Shown one piece after another: positions 8,237 through 17,606 of a stretch of 64,000 nt of DNA. The notes under the pieces were generated by a model, which saw only the letters and a list, made by a program, of their open reading frames with translations, was not told the origin of the DNA and ran no database searches. The stretch is from assembly GCF_001657485.1 (NCBI RefSeq), contig NZ_LXFU01000023.1, positions 62,001-126,000 of the forward strand. Direction: 5' to 3'. The first letter of the stretch is position 1. Every line of letters starts with the position of its first letter. This stretch comes from Rhizobium sp. WYCCWR10014 (lineage in GTDB: Bacteria > Pseudomonadota > Alphaproteobacteria > Rhizobiales > Rhizobiaceae). The translations under genes were made by a program, and so were the position numbers.

Positions 8237-9298
8237 CTAAAGTCTCTGGCCTGTTTCCCGATCGAAGATATGCGCACGTCGGGGATCGATGTGGAAGTAC
8301 ATCGTCCGTCCGGGGTCGACCTCGATACGCTCGCGGATCAGGGCGTCGATCGGCACGCCTCCCGTGCGGCCGAAGATCAATGTCTCCGAACCCGTGGGCT
8401 CGAACACCGAGACTTCGACGGGAACGCCTTCCTCGCCGATCGTGATGTGCTCCGGTCGGATGCCGTAGGTAACGGCTCGTCCTTCATCCGCATTTGTATC
8501 TGCCATCGGAAGGGTGATTCCCTCGTCAGTGACGACGATCTTCCTGCCGTCGCGGATGGCTATGCGGCCGTGAAGGAAGTTCATCGATGGGCTGCCGATG
8601 AAGCCGGCGACGAAGAGGTTGACCGGAAAGTCGTAGAGATCGAGTGGCTTGCCGATCTGCTCGACCCTGCCGTCGCGCATCACCACGATCTTGTTGGCCA
8701 TCGTCATCGCCTCGATCTGATCGTGCGTGACGTAGACGGTGGTGGTCTTCAGCCGCTGGTGAAGCTCCTTGATCTCGACGCGCATGGTGACACGGAGTTT
8801 AGCGTCGAGGTTCGACAATGGCTCGTCGAACAGGAAGACCTTCGGATCTCGGACGATGGCGCGGCCCATCGCCACGCGTTGACGCTGTCCGCCCGACAGT
8901 TGCTTCGGATAGCGGTCGAGATAACGCGTCAGATCGAGGATCTCGGCCGCCCTGCCGACCTTCTCGTCGATCTCCGCCTTCGGCCGCTTGGCCATCTTCA
9001 GCGGAAAGCCCATGTTCTCGGCGACGGTCTTGTGGGGATAGAGCGCATAGCTCTGGAAGACCATCGCGATGTCGCGCTCCTTTGGAGGAGCGTCGGTGAC
9101 GACACGGCCGCCGATCCGGATGTCTCCGCTGCTGACCGTCTCCAGCCCGGCGATCATCCGGAGCAGGGTGGACTTGCCGCAGCCGGAGGGGCCGACCAGA
9201 ACGACGAATTCGCCGTCCTCGATGTCGACGCTGACGCCGTGCATGACTTGAAGAGAGCCATATTTCTTGGTGACGTCGCTAACCTGTACGTTTGCCAA
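8237..9298 (-). CDS. Sugar/polyol ABC importer ATP-binding subunit (MalK/UgpC/SmoK type)
   Basis: The 353-aa ATPase energises the importer encoded upstream in the same operon. Walker [11 protein letters not shown]-loop FQSYALYPH, signature [14 protein letters not shown], Walker [13 protein letters not shown] and switch [12 protein letters not shown] are all canonical. A C-terminal TOBE/MalK regulatory region follows from about residue 235 ([17 protein letters not shown]). It starts 61 bp after the small membrane protein gene and precedes the SDR by 11 bp. Two such regulatory domains in a MalK-type dimer usually serve one permease pair. Confidence 0.95.
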   Translation of the reverse strand: MANVQVSDVTKKYGSLQVMHGVSVDIEDGEFVVLVGPSGCGKSTLLRMIAGLETVSSGDIRIGGRVVTDAPPKERDIAMVFQSYALYPHKTVAENMGFPLKMAKRPKAEIDEKVGRAAEILDLTRYLDRYPKQLSGGQRQRVAMGRAIVRDPKVFLFDEPLSNLDAKLRVTMRVEIKELHQRLKTTTVYVTHDQIEAMTMANKIVVMRDGRVEQIGKPLDLYDFPVNLFVAGFIGSPSMNFLHGRIAIRDGRKIVVTDEGITLPMADTNADEGRAVTYGIRPEHITIGEEGVPVEVSVFEPTGSETLIFGRTGGVPIDALIRERIEVDPGRTMYFHIDPRRAHIFDRETGQRL

Positions 9299-9359
9299 TG
9301 TCGTTCCCCCCTAAAGCAGCGCGATTTGTGACTTGATGTCGTTGACGGAATTCATCGGC

Positions 9360-9566
9360 TCATCCCTTCCAGACGATATAGGCGCCAAGGACCGTCGAGA
9401 TCGCCGCCGCAAACCATACCGAAGGCCCGAACGGCTCGATGAACCGCATCCAGAACAGCGAGAGCGCGACCCAGATGACGATCGAGATGAAGAGCCGGTC
9501 GAACCAGTTCGTTTCGATCGGTAGAAATCCCGGCTTGGGTTCGTTATTTCCTGATTGAGACGTCAT
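9360..9566 (-). CDS. Small two-helix membrane protein of sugar ABC operons
   Basis: This 68-aa protein has a polar, Pro-rich N-terminus (about 1-20), a motif ETNWFDRLFIS, and two predicted membrane helices (about 27-43 and 48-65) ending IVWKG. It lies between permease and ATPase genes, 4 bp after the second permease. Small proteins of this kind occur in rhizobial polyol importer operons; an accessory or assembly role is only inferred. I could not assign a named family with certainty. Confidence 0.75.
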   Translation of the reverse strand: MTSQSGNNEPKPGFLPIETNWFDRLFISIVIWVALSLFWMRFIEPFGPSVWFAAAISTVLGAYIVWKG

Positions 9567-9570
9567 CGTT

Positions 9571-10410
9571 TCATCCTTTCACGGCGCCGAAGGTCAGGCC
9601 GGCGACGATGTGGCGCTGGACCACCGAAAAGACGATGAGCGCTGGAACCAATGTCAGCATTGAAATCGCGGCCATGATGCCCCAGGCCGTCCCCGTCGTC
9701 GTCACATATTCAGACAAGCCGGTGGTGAGTGTCCGCGCATGGAAGTTGGTGAGCGTCGCCGCCAGCAGGTATTCGTTCCACGCAAACACCCAGGTTAGGA
9801 TCAGCGTCACCGCAAGTCCGGGCCGTGCCAAAGGAAAGATGATATCATAGAGGACGGTCCATGGGCTCGCGCCATCCATATAGGCCGCCTCGTCCAATTC
9901 CTTCGGAATGCCTTCCACGGTCGGGCGCAGCGTCCAGATGGCGAAGGGAAGGTTGAAGGAGCAATAGACGAGGATCATGCCCAGCTTGGAATCGGCGAGC
10001 GAGAAGTCGCCGATCCTGTAGACCTGCGTCAGCAGCAGGAAAAGCGGCAGGAGGAAGACCGCCGGCGGCGCCATGCGGTTGGTGATCGTCCAGAAGAAGA
10101 TGCTTTCCTTGCCGGCGAGGTCGAAGCGCGTCAGGGCGTAGCAGGCAAGGAAACCGAGCGTGGTGACGAGCAGCGCGTTCCCTGACGAAATGATCATCGA
10201 GTTGAGCATGTATCCGCGCAAGGTCGGATTGGTCAGCACGTCCTGGTAGTTCTTCCAGAAGAAGCTCCGGAGAATGACATCGGGCGTCGAGAACAGGTCG
10301 AAGGGCTGTTTCACCGATATGACGAAGAGCCAGTAGATCGGGAAAAGGGTCGCGAGGCTTATCAAGGTCCACAGGACGACCGGAAGCAAGGGAAAACGGG
10401 TCTTCTTCAT
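9571..10410 (-). CDS. Sugar/polyol ABC importer permease, MalG/SmoG type
   Basis: 279 aa with six predicted membrane helices. The EAA loop that docks the ATPase is seen as PKELDEAAYMDGASPW followed by FPLARPGL. The N-terminus (FPIYWLFVISVKQP) and the C-terminal VQRHIVAGLTFGAVKG are typical of the MalG branch. The gene begins 4 bp after the partner permease and ends 4 bp before the small membrane protein. It forms the channel together with that partner. Confidence 0.94.
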   Translation of the reverse strand: MKKTRFPLLPVVLWTLISLATLFPIYWLFVISVKQPFDLFSTPDVILRSFFWKNYQDVLTNPTLRGYMLNSMIISSGNALLVTTLGFLACYALTRFDLAGKESIFFWTITNRMAPPAVFLLPLFLLLTQVYRIGDFSLADSKLGMILVYCSFNLPFAIWTLRPTVEGIPKELDEAAYMDGASPWTVLYDIIFPLARPGLAVTLILTWVFAWNEYLLAATLTNFHARTLTTGLSEYVTTTGTAWGIMAAISMLTLVPALIVFSVVQRHIVAGLTFGAVKG

Positions 10411-10414
10411 CGCT

Positions 10415-11290
10415 TCAACCTCTCTTCACGCGGGGCGCAATCAGGCCGACATAGAGCAGCCAGCAGACGACGATGGTGAGATAGAGGACGATGACGGAGA
10501 TCGCCGAACCGTAGCCGTAATTCGTCTTGGGAAAAACTTCCCTGAAGATATGGACGCCGATGTAGCGCGTCGAAGAACCCGGACCGCCGCCGGTCAGCAT
10601 CAGGACTTCGTCGACGGTGCGCAGCGCGTCCATCAGCCGGATGAACACCGTGGCGAGCAGGGCCGGGCGGATCAGGGGAAGCGTGATGTGCCAGAAGATC
10701 TGGCTTTTGCCGGCGCCGTCGATCTGCGCCTGCTCGAAGGGGTCTGATGGAAGCGAGACGAGTGCGGCGATCAGCGAGAGGGTGACGAGCGGCGTCCAGT
10801 GCCAGATGTCCATGATGACAGTGACGGTGAAGGCCGCGACGGCGCTCTGGCCGATATTCAGATCGTAGCCGAACCAGCTCCTCAGGAGATAGGGAATGAT
10901 GCCGATCGACGGCGTGGTCATCAGCTTCCAGACGGAGCCGACGATGATCGGCGCCATGATCAGCGGCAGCGTATGGATCGTGCGAAACACCGCTTTTCCG
11001 GGAAAGTCCTTGAGCAGCGCCTGGGCGAGGATGTAGCCGAGGACCAGCTCCGACACGACCGCGAAGAAGACGAATGCCAGGGTTATGCCGAGCGATGCCA
11101 GGAACTGCGGGTCGAAGACGAGCCGCCGATAGTTCTCAGCCCAGTTGAAGATCATGCCCGGATTGGCCGCGAACGGGTTCCATGAATGGAAAGAGACCCA
11201 GAGGACGTAGATGAAAGGAAAGATCCCGAACAGTCCGAGGATCACTATGGTCGGTGACAGCAACAGCCACCCGAGCTTCTGCGAATGCAT
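10415..11290 (-). CDS. Sugar/polyol ABC importer permease, MalF/SmoF type
   Basis: 291 aa with six predicted helices. The EAA loop reads DPFEQAQIDGAGKSQIFW followed by LPLIRPAL, and the TGGGPGSST segment near residue 235 is typical of this family. The start codon at 11290 is about 100 bp downstream of the binding-protein gene, past a stem-loop that may set their expression ratio. It partners the permease 4 bp downstream. Confidence 0.94.
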   Translation of the reverse strand: MHSQKLGWLLLSPTIVILGLFGIFPFIYVLWVSFHSWNPFAANPGMIFNWAENYRRLVFDPQFLASLGITLAFVFFAVVSELVLGYILAQALLKDFPGKAVFRTIHTLPLIMAPIIVGSVWKLMTTPSIGIIPYLLRSWFGYDLNIGQSAVAAFTVTVIMDIWHWTPLVTLSLIAALVSLPSDPFEQAQIDGAGKSQIFWHITLPLIRPALLATVFIRLMDALRTVDEVLMLTGGGPGSSTRYIGVHIFREVFPKTNYGYGSAISVIVLYLTIVVCWLLYVGLIAPRVKRG

Positions 11291-11345
11291 CGCCTATCCC
11301 CCATTGAACGTTATGTGGACGTCCGCTCCATCAGGGAGCGAAAGA

Positions 11346-11371
11346 TGACGGGTCGCCGGAACGACCCGTCA
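11346..11371 (-). terminator. Attenuator-like stem-loop between binding-protein and permease genes
   Basis: TGACGGGTCG and CGACCCGTCA form a perfect 10-bp stem with a 6-nt loop, followed on the minus strand by TCTTTC. It lies 15 bp after the binding-protein stop. Such structures after the first gene of ABC importer operons commonly give partial termination or 3' mRNA protection, so that the binding protein is made in excess. Confidence 0.65.
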
Positions 11372-11386
11372 GTTGGGGAGGATGTT

Positions 11387-12820
11387 TTATTTGCGATAGC
11401 CGAGCGAGGTGAGCTCCTCTTCGGCCTTGGCCGCCATCTGGTCGAGGCCTTCATCCGGACCGATCTTGCCGGTCAGGATGTCGTAGAAGATAGGAGCAGT
11501 CGCTTCACGTACCTGAGCATGGAAGGGATAGGGAGGAGCGCCGGCGAAGAGCTTGCCATCGTCCTTCAGCATCGTGTAGAAGCCGCCGAGCTTGACGTCC
11601 ATTTCCTTCACCTTCGGATCGTCGAACGTCGCCGTATTGGTGATGCGCGGTGCGGCGATGGCCCAATCGGGCTGCACTTCGTTCTGACCGATGAATTCGA
11701 GGAACAGCAGCGACGCTTCCTTGTTCTTGGACGTGACCGGCACGCCGAAGGCACCGCCATCGTAGTAGCCGATATAGCCCTTTCCTGCTTTCGCGTCGTC
11801 CAGCACGCCCGGCTCGAGCGGCGGCAGGGCGAAACCGACCTGGCCGACCACCTTCGACTGCGCCGGATCGCTTGCGATCCATGCGGCGTTCTCACCGTAG
11901 ATCAGTCCCTGGGCGACGCGGCCAGCGGCGAAGGTCGTTGCGGTTTCCGTCCAGGTTGACTGCGTCGATTCCGGAGGAGCGATGTCGCGCAGGTGCAGCC
12001 AATACTTCAACGCGGCCTTCGCCTTGTCGCCGTTCATCGCGCCGCCATGTTCGACAGTCGCTGCATAGTTGTTCTTGGCGTCGATGCCCCAATTGTAGAC
12101 GCCGAAGGTCGGCGCGATGGACTCGAAGAATTCATACCAGGACGCCGGATGGCCTGTATGTGCCTGAGCGGTCGTGCCCCAGAGCTCCATGCCGTTGTCC
12201 TTGCCGTACTTCGTGAAGAAGTCGGCGATCTCGGTATATTCCGCGTGTGTGGTCGCCGGCTTCAGGTCCTTGCCGGTTTCCTTCTTGAAGGCTTCCTTGA
12301 TCTTCGGATCGTCGAAGAGGTCCTTGCGATAGAGATACGCCTTCAGGAAGGCTTCCATCGGAACGCCGAAGAGATCGCCGCTCGCATCCTTGAAGTAGTC
12401 GGCAAAGCTGGTGAAGTTGGCGTCGTCGTAGGTCGGCGCCTTCAGATCCGGCTGGTCTTTCAGTGTCTTCGTGATGTCGACGAGGAAATTCCTGGCCAGA
12501 TAGGAGTAGATGATGTCCTGCTCGATGTAGACCATGTCATAGATGCCGGTCTTGGCTTCCATATCCTTGATGGCCTTGTCGTACATCTGATCCCAGGACG
12601 TCGTCTCGATGTCGACCTTGATGCCGGTCTTCTTTTCGAATTCCGGAGCGAGCACGTTCCTGATGTAGTTCGATGGCGGGGTGCTTTCGGTGACGCCGTG
12701 CAGTGTCACGCCCTTGAATTTGGCGCCGGCGTCGGACCAGAAGTCAGCCCAGGCCGGTGACGCGGTAGTGGCGAGGCTGAGCGTCAGCGCAAGCGCGCTA
12801 GCCTTCAAAGCATAATTCAT
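11387..12820 (-). CDS. Sugar/polyol ABC importer periplasmic binding protein (family 1)
   Basis: 477 aa with a clear Sec signal peptide ([20 protein letters not shown], cleaved near PAWA-D). The ATG at 12820 has GGAGG about 7 bp upstream. The mature part has family-1 features ([47 protein letters not shown]). It captures the substrate in the periplasm and delivers it to the permease pair encoded downstream. First gene of the leftward operon, divergent from the polyol-catabolism operon at 13118, which argues that its ligand is a hexitol or related polyol. Confidence 0.94.
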   Translation of the reverse strand: MNYALKASALALTLSLATTASPAWADFWSDAGAKFKGVTLHGVTESTPPSNYIRNVLAPEFEKKTGIKVDIETTSWDQMYDKAIKDMEAKTGIYDMVYIEQDIIYSYLARNFLVDITKTLKDQPDLKAPTYDDANFTSFADYFKDASGDLFGVPMEAFLKAYLYRKDLFDDPKIKEAFKKETGKDLKPATTHAEYTEIADFFTKYGKDNGMELWGTTAQAHTGHPASWYEFFESIAPTFGVYNWGIDAKNNYAATVEHGGAMNGDKAKAALKYWLHLRDIAPPESTQSTWTETATTFAAGRVAQGLIYGENAAWIASDPAQSKVVGQVGFALPPLEPGVLDDAKAGKGYIGYYDGGAFGVPVTSKNKEASLLFLEFIGQNEVQPDWAIAAPRITNTATFDDPKVKEMDVKLGGFYTMLKDDGKLFAGAPPYPFHAQVREATAPIFYDILTGKIGPDEGLDQMAAKAEEELTSLGYRK

Positions 12821-13117
12821 TTTCAATCCTCCCAAAGTGCAGCGAGATCATTTCGCCGGCCTTTTGTGTAGGCCAAAAAAACCACTGGTGCAACATTTGT
12901 TGTCTAAACATGCAAATCGTTGATCTATCCCTTTGATTTTTGCAGAAACTAATTTCCGGCAAAGGGCAAAATGAAGCGGCGAGAAGTGTAAAATATTGCA
13001 TTGCAAGGTAATTTTGCAAAGCAGCAAAAAAATTACAGCTAAAATTATTTGTTGTCTTGCCAAACTAAATGGCATAGCACTGTGCGCAACCAAAGGCATT
13101 TTTTGGAGGAAAAGACC
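12821..13117. promoter_or_regulatory. Divergent control region of the importer and polyol operons
   Basis: These 297 bp are AT-rich compared with the flanks and contain the promoters of both operons. TTTGTTGTCT occurs twice in direct orientation (12896-12905 and 13048-13057, 152 bp apart). TTGCAA occurs at 13001-13006 and 13014-13019, one helical turn apart. Either set could be the operator of the ROK regulator encoded second in the rightward operon. The right end holds the GGAGG site of the epimerase gene. Confidence 0.55.
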
Positions 13118-14002
13118 ATGCGTCGATTGGGTATCCATTCATTTGTATGGACAGGTGGCCAAACGCAGGAAGGGCTGGAAATGGCCCTCAACAAGACGGC
13201 CGAACACGGATATCGCACCATCGAATTTGCCTATCTGCGCCCCGAGAAATTCAATCTCGATCGACTGGCAAAGCTTGCGCAGTCGCTTGACGTGGAGATT
13301 GGCGTGACGATGGGTCTGCCGCTCGACAAGGACGTATCGAGCGAGGACATGTCTGCGGTGTCCGCCGGCAAGCAGACGCTGGCCGACGCCGTTCGTGCGG
13401 TCCGTGATATCGGCGGCAACAAGCTGGGCGGGATTCTCTATTCCGCGCACACCAAGTACAATCGCCAGCCGACGAAGAAGGGCTGGGACAACAGCGTCGC
13501 TGCGATCGCCGCGACCGGCGAAGTCGCCAGGCAGGCGAACGTCGATCTCGTGCTGGAGGTTGTCAACCGGTTCGAGACGAACCTGCTGAATACCACGGCG
13601 CAGGGGCTGAAGTTCATCGCCGAGACGGGGTCCGAGCATGTTCGACTCCACCTCGACACGTTCCATATGAACATCGAGGAAGCCAATCCGGCCGCGGCGA
13701 TCCGCCTCGCCGGCGACAAGATCGGCTACTTCCACATCGGCGAGAGCAACCGCGGCTATCTCGGCGACGGCGTCATCAACTTCGATCTGATCTTCGACGC
13801 TCTGCTCGACATCGACTACAAGCGCGACATCGTGTTCGAGAGCTTCTCGACGACGGTCGTCGACGAAGGCCTGTCGCTTGCCTGCGCGATCTGGCGCGAC
13901 ACCTGGGAGGAGAATGATCCGCTTGCGGCGCACGCGAAGCGCTACATCGAGTTGAAATATGACGAGGCCAAGCGCCGCCGCGCCACAAACGCGCGGCCCT
14001 GA
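13118..14002 (+). CDS. Sugar isomerase/epimerase TIM-barrel protein (ketose 3-epimerase type)
   Basis: 294 aa, starting MRRLGIHSFVW with GGAGG 9 bp upstream. It is a xylose-isomerase-like barrel with metal-site segments VLEVVNRFETN, RLHLDTFHMNIEE, FHIGESNRGYLGDG and FESFS, matching D-tagatose/D-psicose 3-epimerases. Such enzymes epimerise free ketohexoses at C3 using Mn2+ or Mg2+. In the setting of a galactitol-dehydrogenase-like SDR, an L-tagatose to L-sorbose conversion is a reasonable guess. It is the first gene of the rightward operon. Confidence 0.87.
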   Translation: MRRLGIHSFVWTGGQTQEGLEMALNKTAEHGYRTIEFAYLRPEKFNLDRLAKLAQSLDVEIGVTMGLPLDKDVSSEDMSAVSAGKQTLADAVRAVRDIGGNKLGGILYSAHTKYNRQPTKKGWDNSVAAIAATGEVARQANVDLVLEVVNRFETNLLNTTAQGLKFIAETGSEHVRLHLDTFHMNIEEANPAAAIRLAGDKIGYFHIGESNRGYLGDGVINFDLIFDALLDIDYKRDIVFESFSTTVVDEGLSLACAIWRDTWEENDPLAAHAKRYIELKYDEAKRRRATNARP

Positions 14003-14064
14003 TTATCCTTCTGACAGCCTGTTCCAGTCGTGTAAGGGTTGGGCCGACTGAAGGGAATTGAAAT

Positions 14065-15291
14065 ATGAACGACACCGTCTCCATCGGAAGTTCGCCGCGC
14101 AGGATCCGACAGAACAATATCGTCGCCGCCTTGCAGACGATCTATGCCCACCGAAGCCTCAGCCGGGCGGATCTCGCCCGGAAGCTCGGGATGAATCGCT
14201 CGTCCTCGGGAGAGATCGTAGCCGAACTGACGGAAGGCGGGTTCGTTCGGGAGTCGGACGAGAGTGGCAAGCAGCGTTTGGAGCCTTCCCGTGCCGGTCG
14301 TCCCGGCATCATGCTCGAACTGGTTCCCGATGCCGCATTCTTCGTCGGGATCGAGATTGGCGTCGAGCATATATCGGCTGCAGTTGTCGATCTCTCCGCC
14401 GAAGTCCGGGCATGTCGGAAAATGGCGTTCGACACACCGTCTTCTACCGTGGAGGAGGCCGTGGCGCAGGGCGTCGAGCTGATTGTCAGTGCGATGGCGA
14501 AGGGGATGATCGGACGGTGCAAGGGTCTCGGCATATCGGCGCCGGCCCACATCCGGCCGGACGGAATTGTCACCCTCGCGCCCATCATCGGCTGGCGAGA
14601 CGTGTCGTTGAAAGAGATTGGTCAAACCGCCTTCCTGGCCGCATTCCCGGCCGCCGTCCCGATCGCGGTTGAAAACGACGCCAACGCGTTTGCGATCGGC
14701 GACAGCTATCGTCACGGCGCCGCAGGCGTGACCCTGTTCCTGCTGATGGAAACCGGCGTCGGCGGCGGCATCATGATCGATGGCAAGCTGTTCCGGGGCG
14801 GCCACGGCCTGGCGGGCGAAATCGGCCACACCCTGGTGCCGGGAAGCGGCGGTCAGAAGTTTGAACAGCTGATCGGTCGCGAAGTGCTGATCAGGCAGTA
14901 TCGCGAGGCTATTGGACGTAAGCACGTCGATCTGCAGGAATTCCTTGGCGACGTTCATGACCGTGTCCCGGCCGCGGTGAATATCGCCGAAACCTGGTCG
15001 CGCCATCTCGCATATGCATTGCTGCAGGCCTGTCGTCTGCTCGACCCGGACAGGATCGTGCTGGGTGGCTCCGTGGCGTCTCTCTACCCGATGGTGGCCG
15101 CCCGCGTGGCGGTTCACATGTCGGAGGGCCAGAATATACCTTTCCCCATGCCGGAGATTGTCGTGGACGATGATGCGGAGTTCGGCTCCGCCTTCGGGGC
15201 GGCATGCATGTTGCACCAGCGCTTTCTGTCCCTGGAGAGCGAAGAGTTCGGCAGCGAGGATGGTGCGCCGGTCCAGGCGGCGACGAGTTGA
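14065..15291 (+). CDS. ROK-family transcriptional regulator, zinc cysteines absent
   Basis: 408 aa. A winged helix-turn-helix lies at about 15-75 (LSRADLARKLGMNRSSSGEI), followed by a ROK sugar-kinase-like fold with VENDANAFAIG and ETGVGGGI. GEIGH is present, but the downstream CxCGxxGC zinc motif is missing: the segment reads LVPGSGGQKFEQLIG. This argues for a non-catalytic or structurally altered sensor domain. It sits between the epimerase and kinase genes, so it probably autoregulates the operon and the divergent importer in response to a sugar or sugar phosphate. Confidence 0.9.
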   Translation: MNDTVSIGSSPRRIRQNNIVAALQTIYAHRSLSRADLARKLGMNRSSSGEIVAELTEGGFVRESDESGKQRLEPSRAGRPGIMLELVPDAAFFVGIEIGVEHISAAVVDLSAEVRACRKMAFDTPSSTVEEAVAQGVELIVSAMAKGMIGRCKGLGISAPAHIRPDGIVTLAPIIGWRDVSLKEIGQTAFLAAFPAAVPIAVENDANAFAIGDSYRHGAAGVTLFLLMETGVGGGIMIDGKLFRGGHGLAGEIGHTLVPGSGGQKFEQLIGREVLIRQYREAIGRKHVDLQEFLGDVHDRVPAAVNIAETWSRHLAYALLQACRLLDPDRIVLGGSVASLYPMVAARVAVHMSEGQNIPFPMPEIVVDDDAEFGSAFGAACMLHQRFLSLESEEFGSEDGAPVQAATS

Positions 15292-15321
15292 CGACAAGAA
15301 CGATCGAAAGCAGGATTGTAA

Positions 15322-16299
15322 ATGACCTCAGTACTGGCTCCGGACCAGCTTGGTCCCACGGTTTGCGTAGGGGAGATCCTCGTCGAGATCGTCGCCACGA
15401 CGGTCGGAGACGGGTTTCTTGAAGCCCAGCCGCTTGTTGGTCCGTTTGCGAGCGGAGCGCCGGCGATCTTCATCTCGCAATGCGGCCGACTGGGTGGAAA
15501 GGCCGCAATGGTTGGCGCCGTCGGCGATGACGATTTCGGTCGTGTCAATACCGATCGCCTCAAACGCGACGGCGTCGATGTTTCGACGATCTCGATCGAT
15601 CCGGACTATCCCACGGGAAGCGCTTTTGTCCGCTATCGCAAGGATGGCTCCCGCGATTTCGTCTACAACATCGCCACATCGGCAGCTGCGCGCTTCGGCT
15701 GGTCTCAAGCGGTCGGCGCTCTCCTCAATCGGAGCGGGCATCTTCACGTGATGGGCTCGGCTCTGTCGGTCCCCAGCGCGCGCGCGGTGATCGACAAGGC
15801 GGTTGACATCGTCAAGGCACGCGGGGGAACGCTCTCGGTGGATCCGAACATTCGCAAGGAATTGAAGCTGGACGAGCAGACCGAGCGTCGCTTTTCCAAG
15901 CTTGTCGCTGCCGCCGATCTGCTTCTGCCGTCCGGAGAAGAGCTTGAGCGTGCCGCAGGTGTCGAAGGCGAGGCAGAAGCTATCCGCCGCTTGTTCGAGA
16001 TGGGCGTCAAGGAGATCGTGCTGAAGCGCGGAGCCGACGGCGCGACCTATTTCGGCTGGCAAGGAGACCGCATCGACGCCCCGGCATTCGTCGTTCAGGA
16101 GGTCGACCCCACGGGCGCCGGCGACTGCTTCGGCGGGGCCTACCTCACCTGCCGGCGGCTCGGAATGTCTCCGCAACAAGCTCTGACCTATGGTTCGGCC
16201 GCCGGCGCCCGCAACGTGACGGTCCTCGGGCCGATGGAAGGTGCCGGCACTCACCAGGAACTCGATGCGTTCATCGCTTCAACCGAAAGGCGCCCGTGA
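15322..16299 (+). CDS. PfkB-family ketohexose kinase (tagatose/fructose kinase candidate)
   Basis: 325-aa ribokinase-type fold. The N-terminal [13 protein letters not shown] and [16 protein letters not shown] segments and the C-terminal anion-hole motif [14 protein letters not shown] (with the catalytic Asp) are clear. The kinase phosphorylates a sugar with ATP. Next to a GatZ/KbaZ-type protein, D-tagatose (and possibly D-fructose) is the likely substrate. Its TGA overlaps the next gene's ATG by one base (16299), which suggests translational coupling. Confidence 0.9.
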   Translation: MTSVLAPDQLGPTVCVGEILVEIVATTVGDGFLEAQPLVGPFASGAPAIFISQCGRLGGKAAMVGAVGDDDFGRVNTDRLKRDGVDVSTISIDPDYPTGSAFVRYRKDGSRDFVYNIATSAAARFGWSQAVGALLNRSGHLHVMGSALSVPSARAVIDKAVDIVKARGGTLSVDPNIRKELKLDEQTERRFSKLVAAADLLLPSGEELERAAGVEGEAEAIRRLFEMGVKEIVLKRGADGATYFGWQGDRIDAPAFVVQEVDPTGAGDCFGGAYLTCRRLGMSPQQALTYGSAAGARNVTVLGPMEGAGTHQELDAFIASTERRP

Positions 16300-17576
16300 T
16301 GCAGGTGCATCTCAACGATCTGGCAAGGGTGCGGATCGAAGGCCACCCGAGAGGCGTGACCTCCGTCTGCTCGGCCCATCCGATCGTACTTCGCGCTGCA
16401 CTCCGACACGGGCGGCAACAGGCAAGCACCGTCCTGATCGAAGCCACCTGCAACCAGGTCAATCACCGCGGCGGCTACACCGGAATGACGCCAAGCGACT
16501 TCGCATCTCTCGTCGGCAAAATAGCAGTCGAGGAAGGGTGCCCCGAAAAACTCATCGTTCTCGGCGGTGATCATCTCGGCCCCAATCCCTGGCGCGACCG
16601 CCCGGCGGAAGAGGCGATGGCCGAGGCGGAGAAGATGGTTGCCGCCTATGTCGACGCCGGATTCCGCAAGATTCACCTCGATGCCTCGATGGGCTGCAAG
16701 GGCGAGCCGGTGGCGCTCGACGACGAAACCACAGCCTATCGCGCCGCTCGGCTTGCGGCGGTCGCCGAGGCCTCGGCAAAGAAGACCGGCGGCGCATTGC
16801 CGGTTTACGTCATCGGCACCGAAGTGCCGCCGCCAGGCGGGGCCGATCATGCCCTGACAACCATCGAACCGACAGCTGCCGCAGCGGCGCTGGAGACGAT
16901 CGAAGTCCACCGCCGGATCTTTACAGAGGCCGGACTCGGGCAAGCGTTTGGACGGGCGATCGGTCTGGTCGTTCAGCCGGGCGTCGAGTTCGGCAATCAG
17001 AATGTCATCCTGTACGACCGGAGCAAGATAGACGCGCTGAAATCGGTGCTCACCGAGGAGCCGCAGTTCGTCTTCGAGGCGCATTCGACGGACTATCAGG
17101 GAACCCGGCCGTTGACCGCGCTGGTGGAGGACGGCTTTCCCATTCTGAAGGTTGGTCCCGAGCTGACCTTCGTCCTGCGCGAGGCGCTCTACGCGCTGGA
17201 TGCGATCGCTTCGGACCTCTTGCCCGATTACGGCCAGCGTCCGCTCTATGCCGTGATGGAAGCGCTGATGCTCGATCAGCCCGGCAATTGGAGCCGCCAC
17301 TACCACGGGACGAACGCCGAGATGCGCTGGCTGCGGCACTATTCGCTGTCTGACCGCATCCGTTATTATTGGGCGTCGGCTGAAGCGCAAGAGGCCGTCC
17401 GGCGCCTGTGCGAAGCCCTTCGAGGGCAGGCCGTACCGCTGCCATTGCTTTGGCAGCATATGCCGGCCGCTCAGGACTTCGCAGATGCGCCGCTCGATCC
17501 GGAACAGGTTTTGATCTGGAGAGTGACGAAGAGTCTTGCGGACTATCACGCCGCCTGCGGCGTCGGGAAGAATTAG
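16299..17576 (+). CDS. GatZ/KbaZ-family protein, probable tagatose-6-phosphate epimerase
   Basis: 425 aa, full length for the family. Conserved segments include SVCSAHPIVLRAAL, IEATCNQVNHRGGYTGM, GGDHLGPNPW, IHLDASMGC, GTEVPPPGGADH, EAHSTDYQ and LKVGPELTF. In enteric bacteria GatZ/KbaZ assists the GatY/KbaY tagatose-bisphosphate aldolase. No GatY/KbaY is present here. From memory, an Agrobacterium tumefaciens homologue in a comparable gene set was shown to act as a D-tagatose 6-phosphate 4-epimerase giving fructose 6-phosphate, and that role fits best. The ATG at 16299 overlaps the kinase stop; a GTG one codon earlier is possible. Confidence 0.88.
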   Translation: MQVHLNDLARVRIEGHPRGVTSVCSAHPIVLRAALRHGRQQASTVLIEATCNQVNHRGGYTGMTPSDFASLVGKIAVEEGCPEKLIVLGGDHLGPNPWRDRPAEEAMAEAEKMVAAYVDAGFRKIHLDASMGCKGEPVALDDETTAYRAARLAAVAEASAKKTGGALPVYVIGTEVPPPGGADHALTTIEPTAAAAALETIEVHRRIFTEAGLGQAFGRAIGLVVQPGVEFGNQNVILYDRSKIDALKSVLTEEPQFVFEAHSTDYQGTRPLTALVEDGFPILKVGPELTFVLREALYALDAIASDLLPDYGQRPLYAVMEALMLDQPGNWSRHYHGTNAEMRWLRHYSLSDRIRYYWASAEAQEAVRRLCEALRGQAVPLPLLWQHMPAAQDFADAPLDPEQVLIWRVTKSLADYHAACGVGKN

Positions 17577-17606
17577 CAATCAGCATCAAGACAGGAGGAA
17601 AAATCG

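Noticed and set aside
8270..9331. 353-codon plus-strand frame opposite the ABC ATPase
   Set aside because: Mirror of the ATPase coding frame, with no domain features.
13942..15297. Long minus-strand open frame (451 codons) opposite the ROK regulator
   Set aside because: It is antisense to a clear ROK protein, lacks a ribosome site and recognisable motifs, and is typical of shadow frames in GC-rich DNA.
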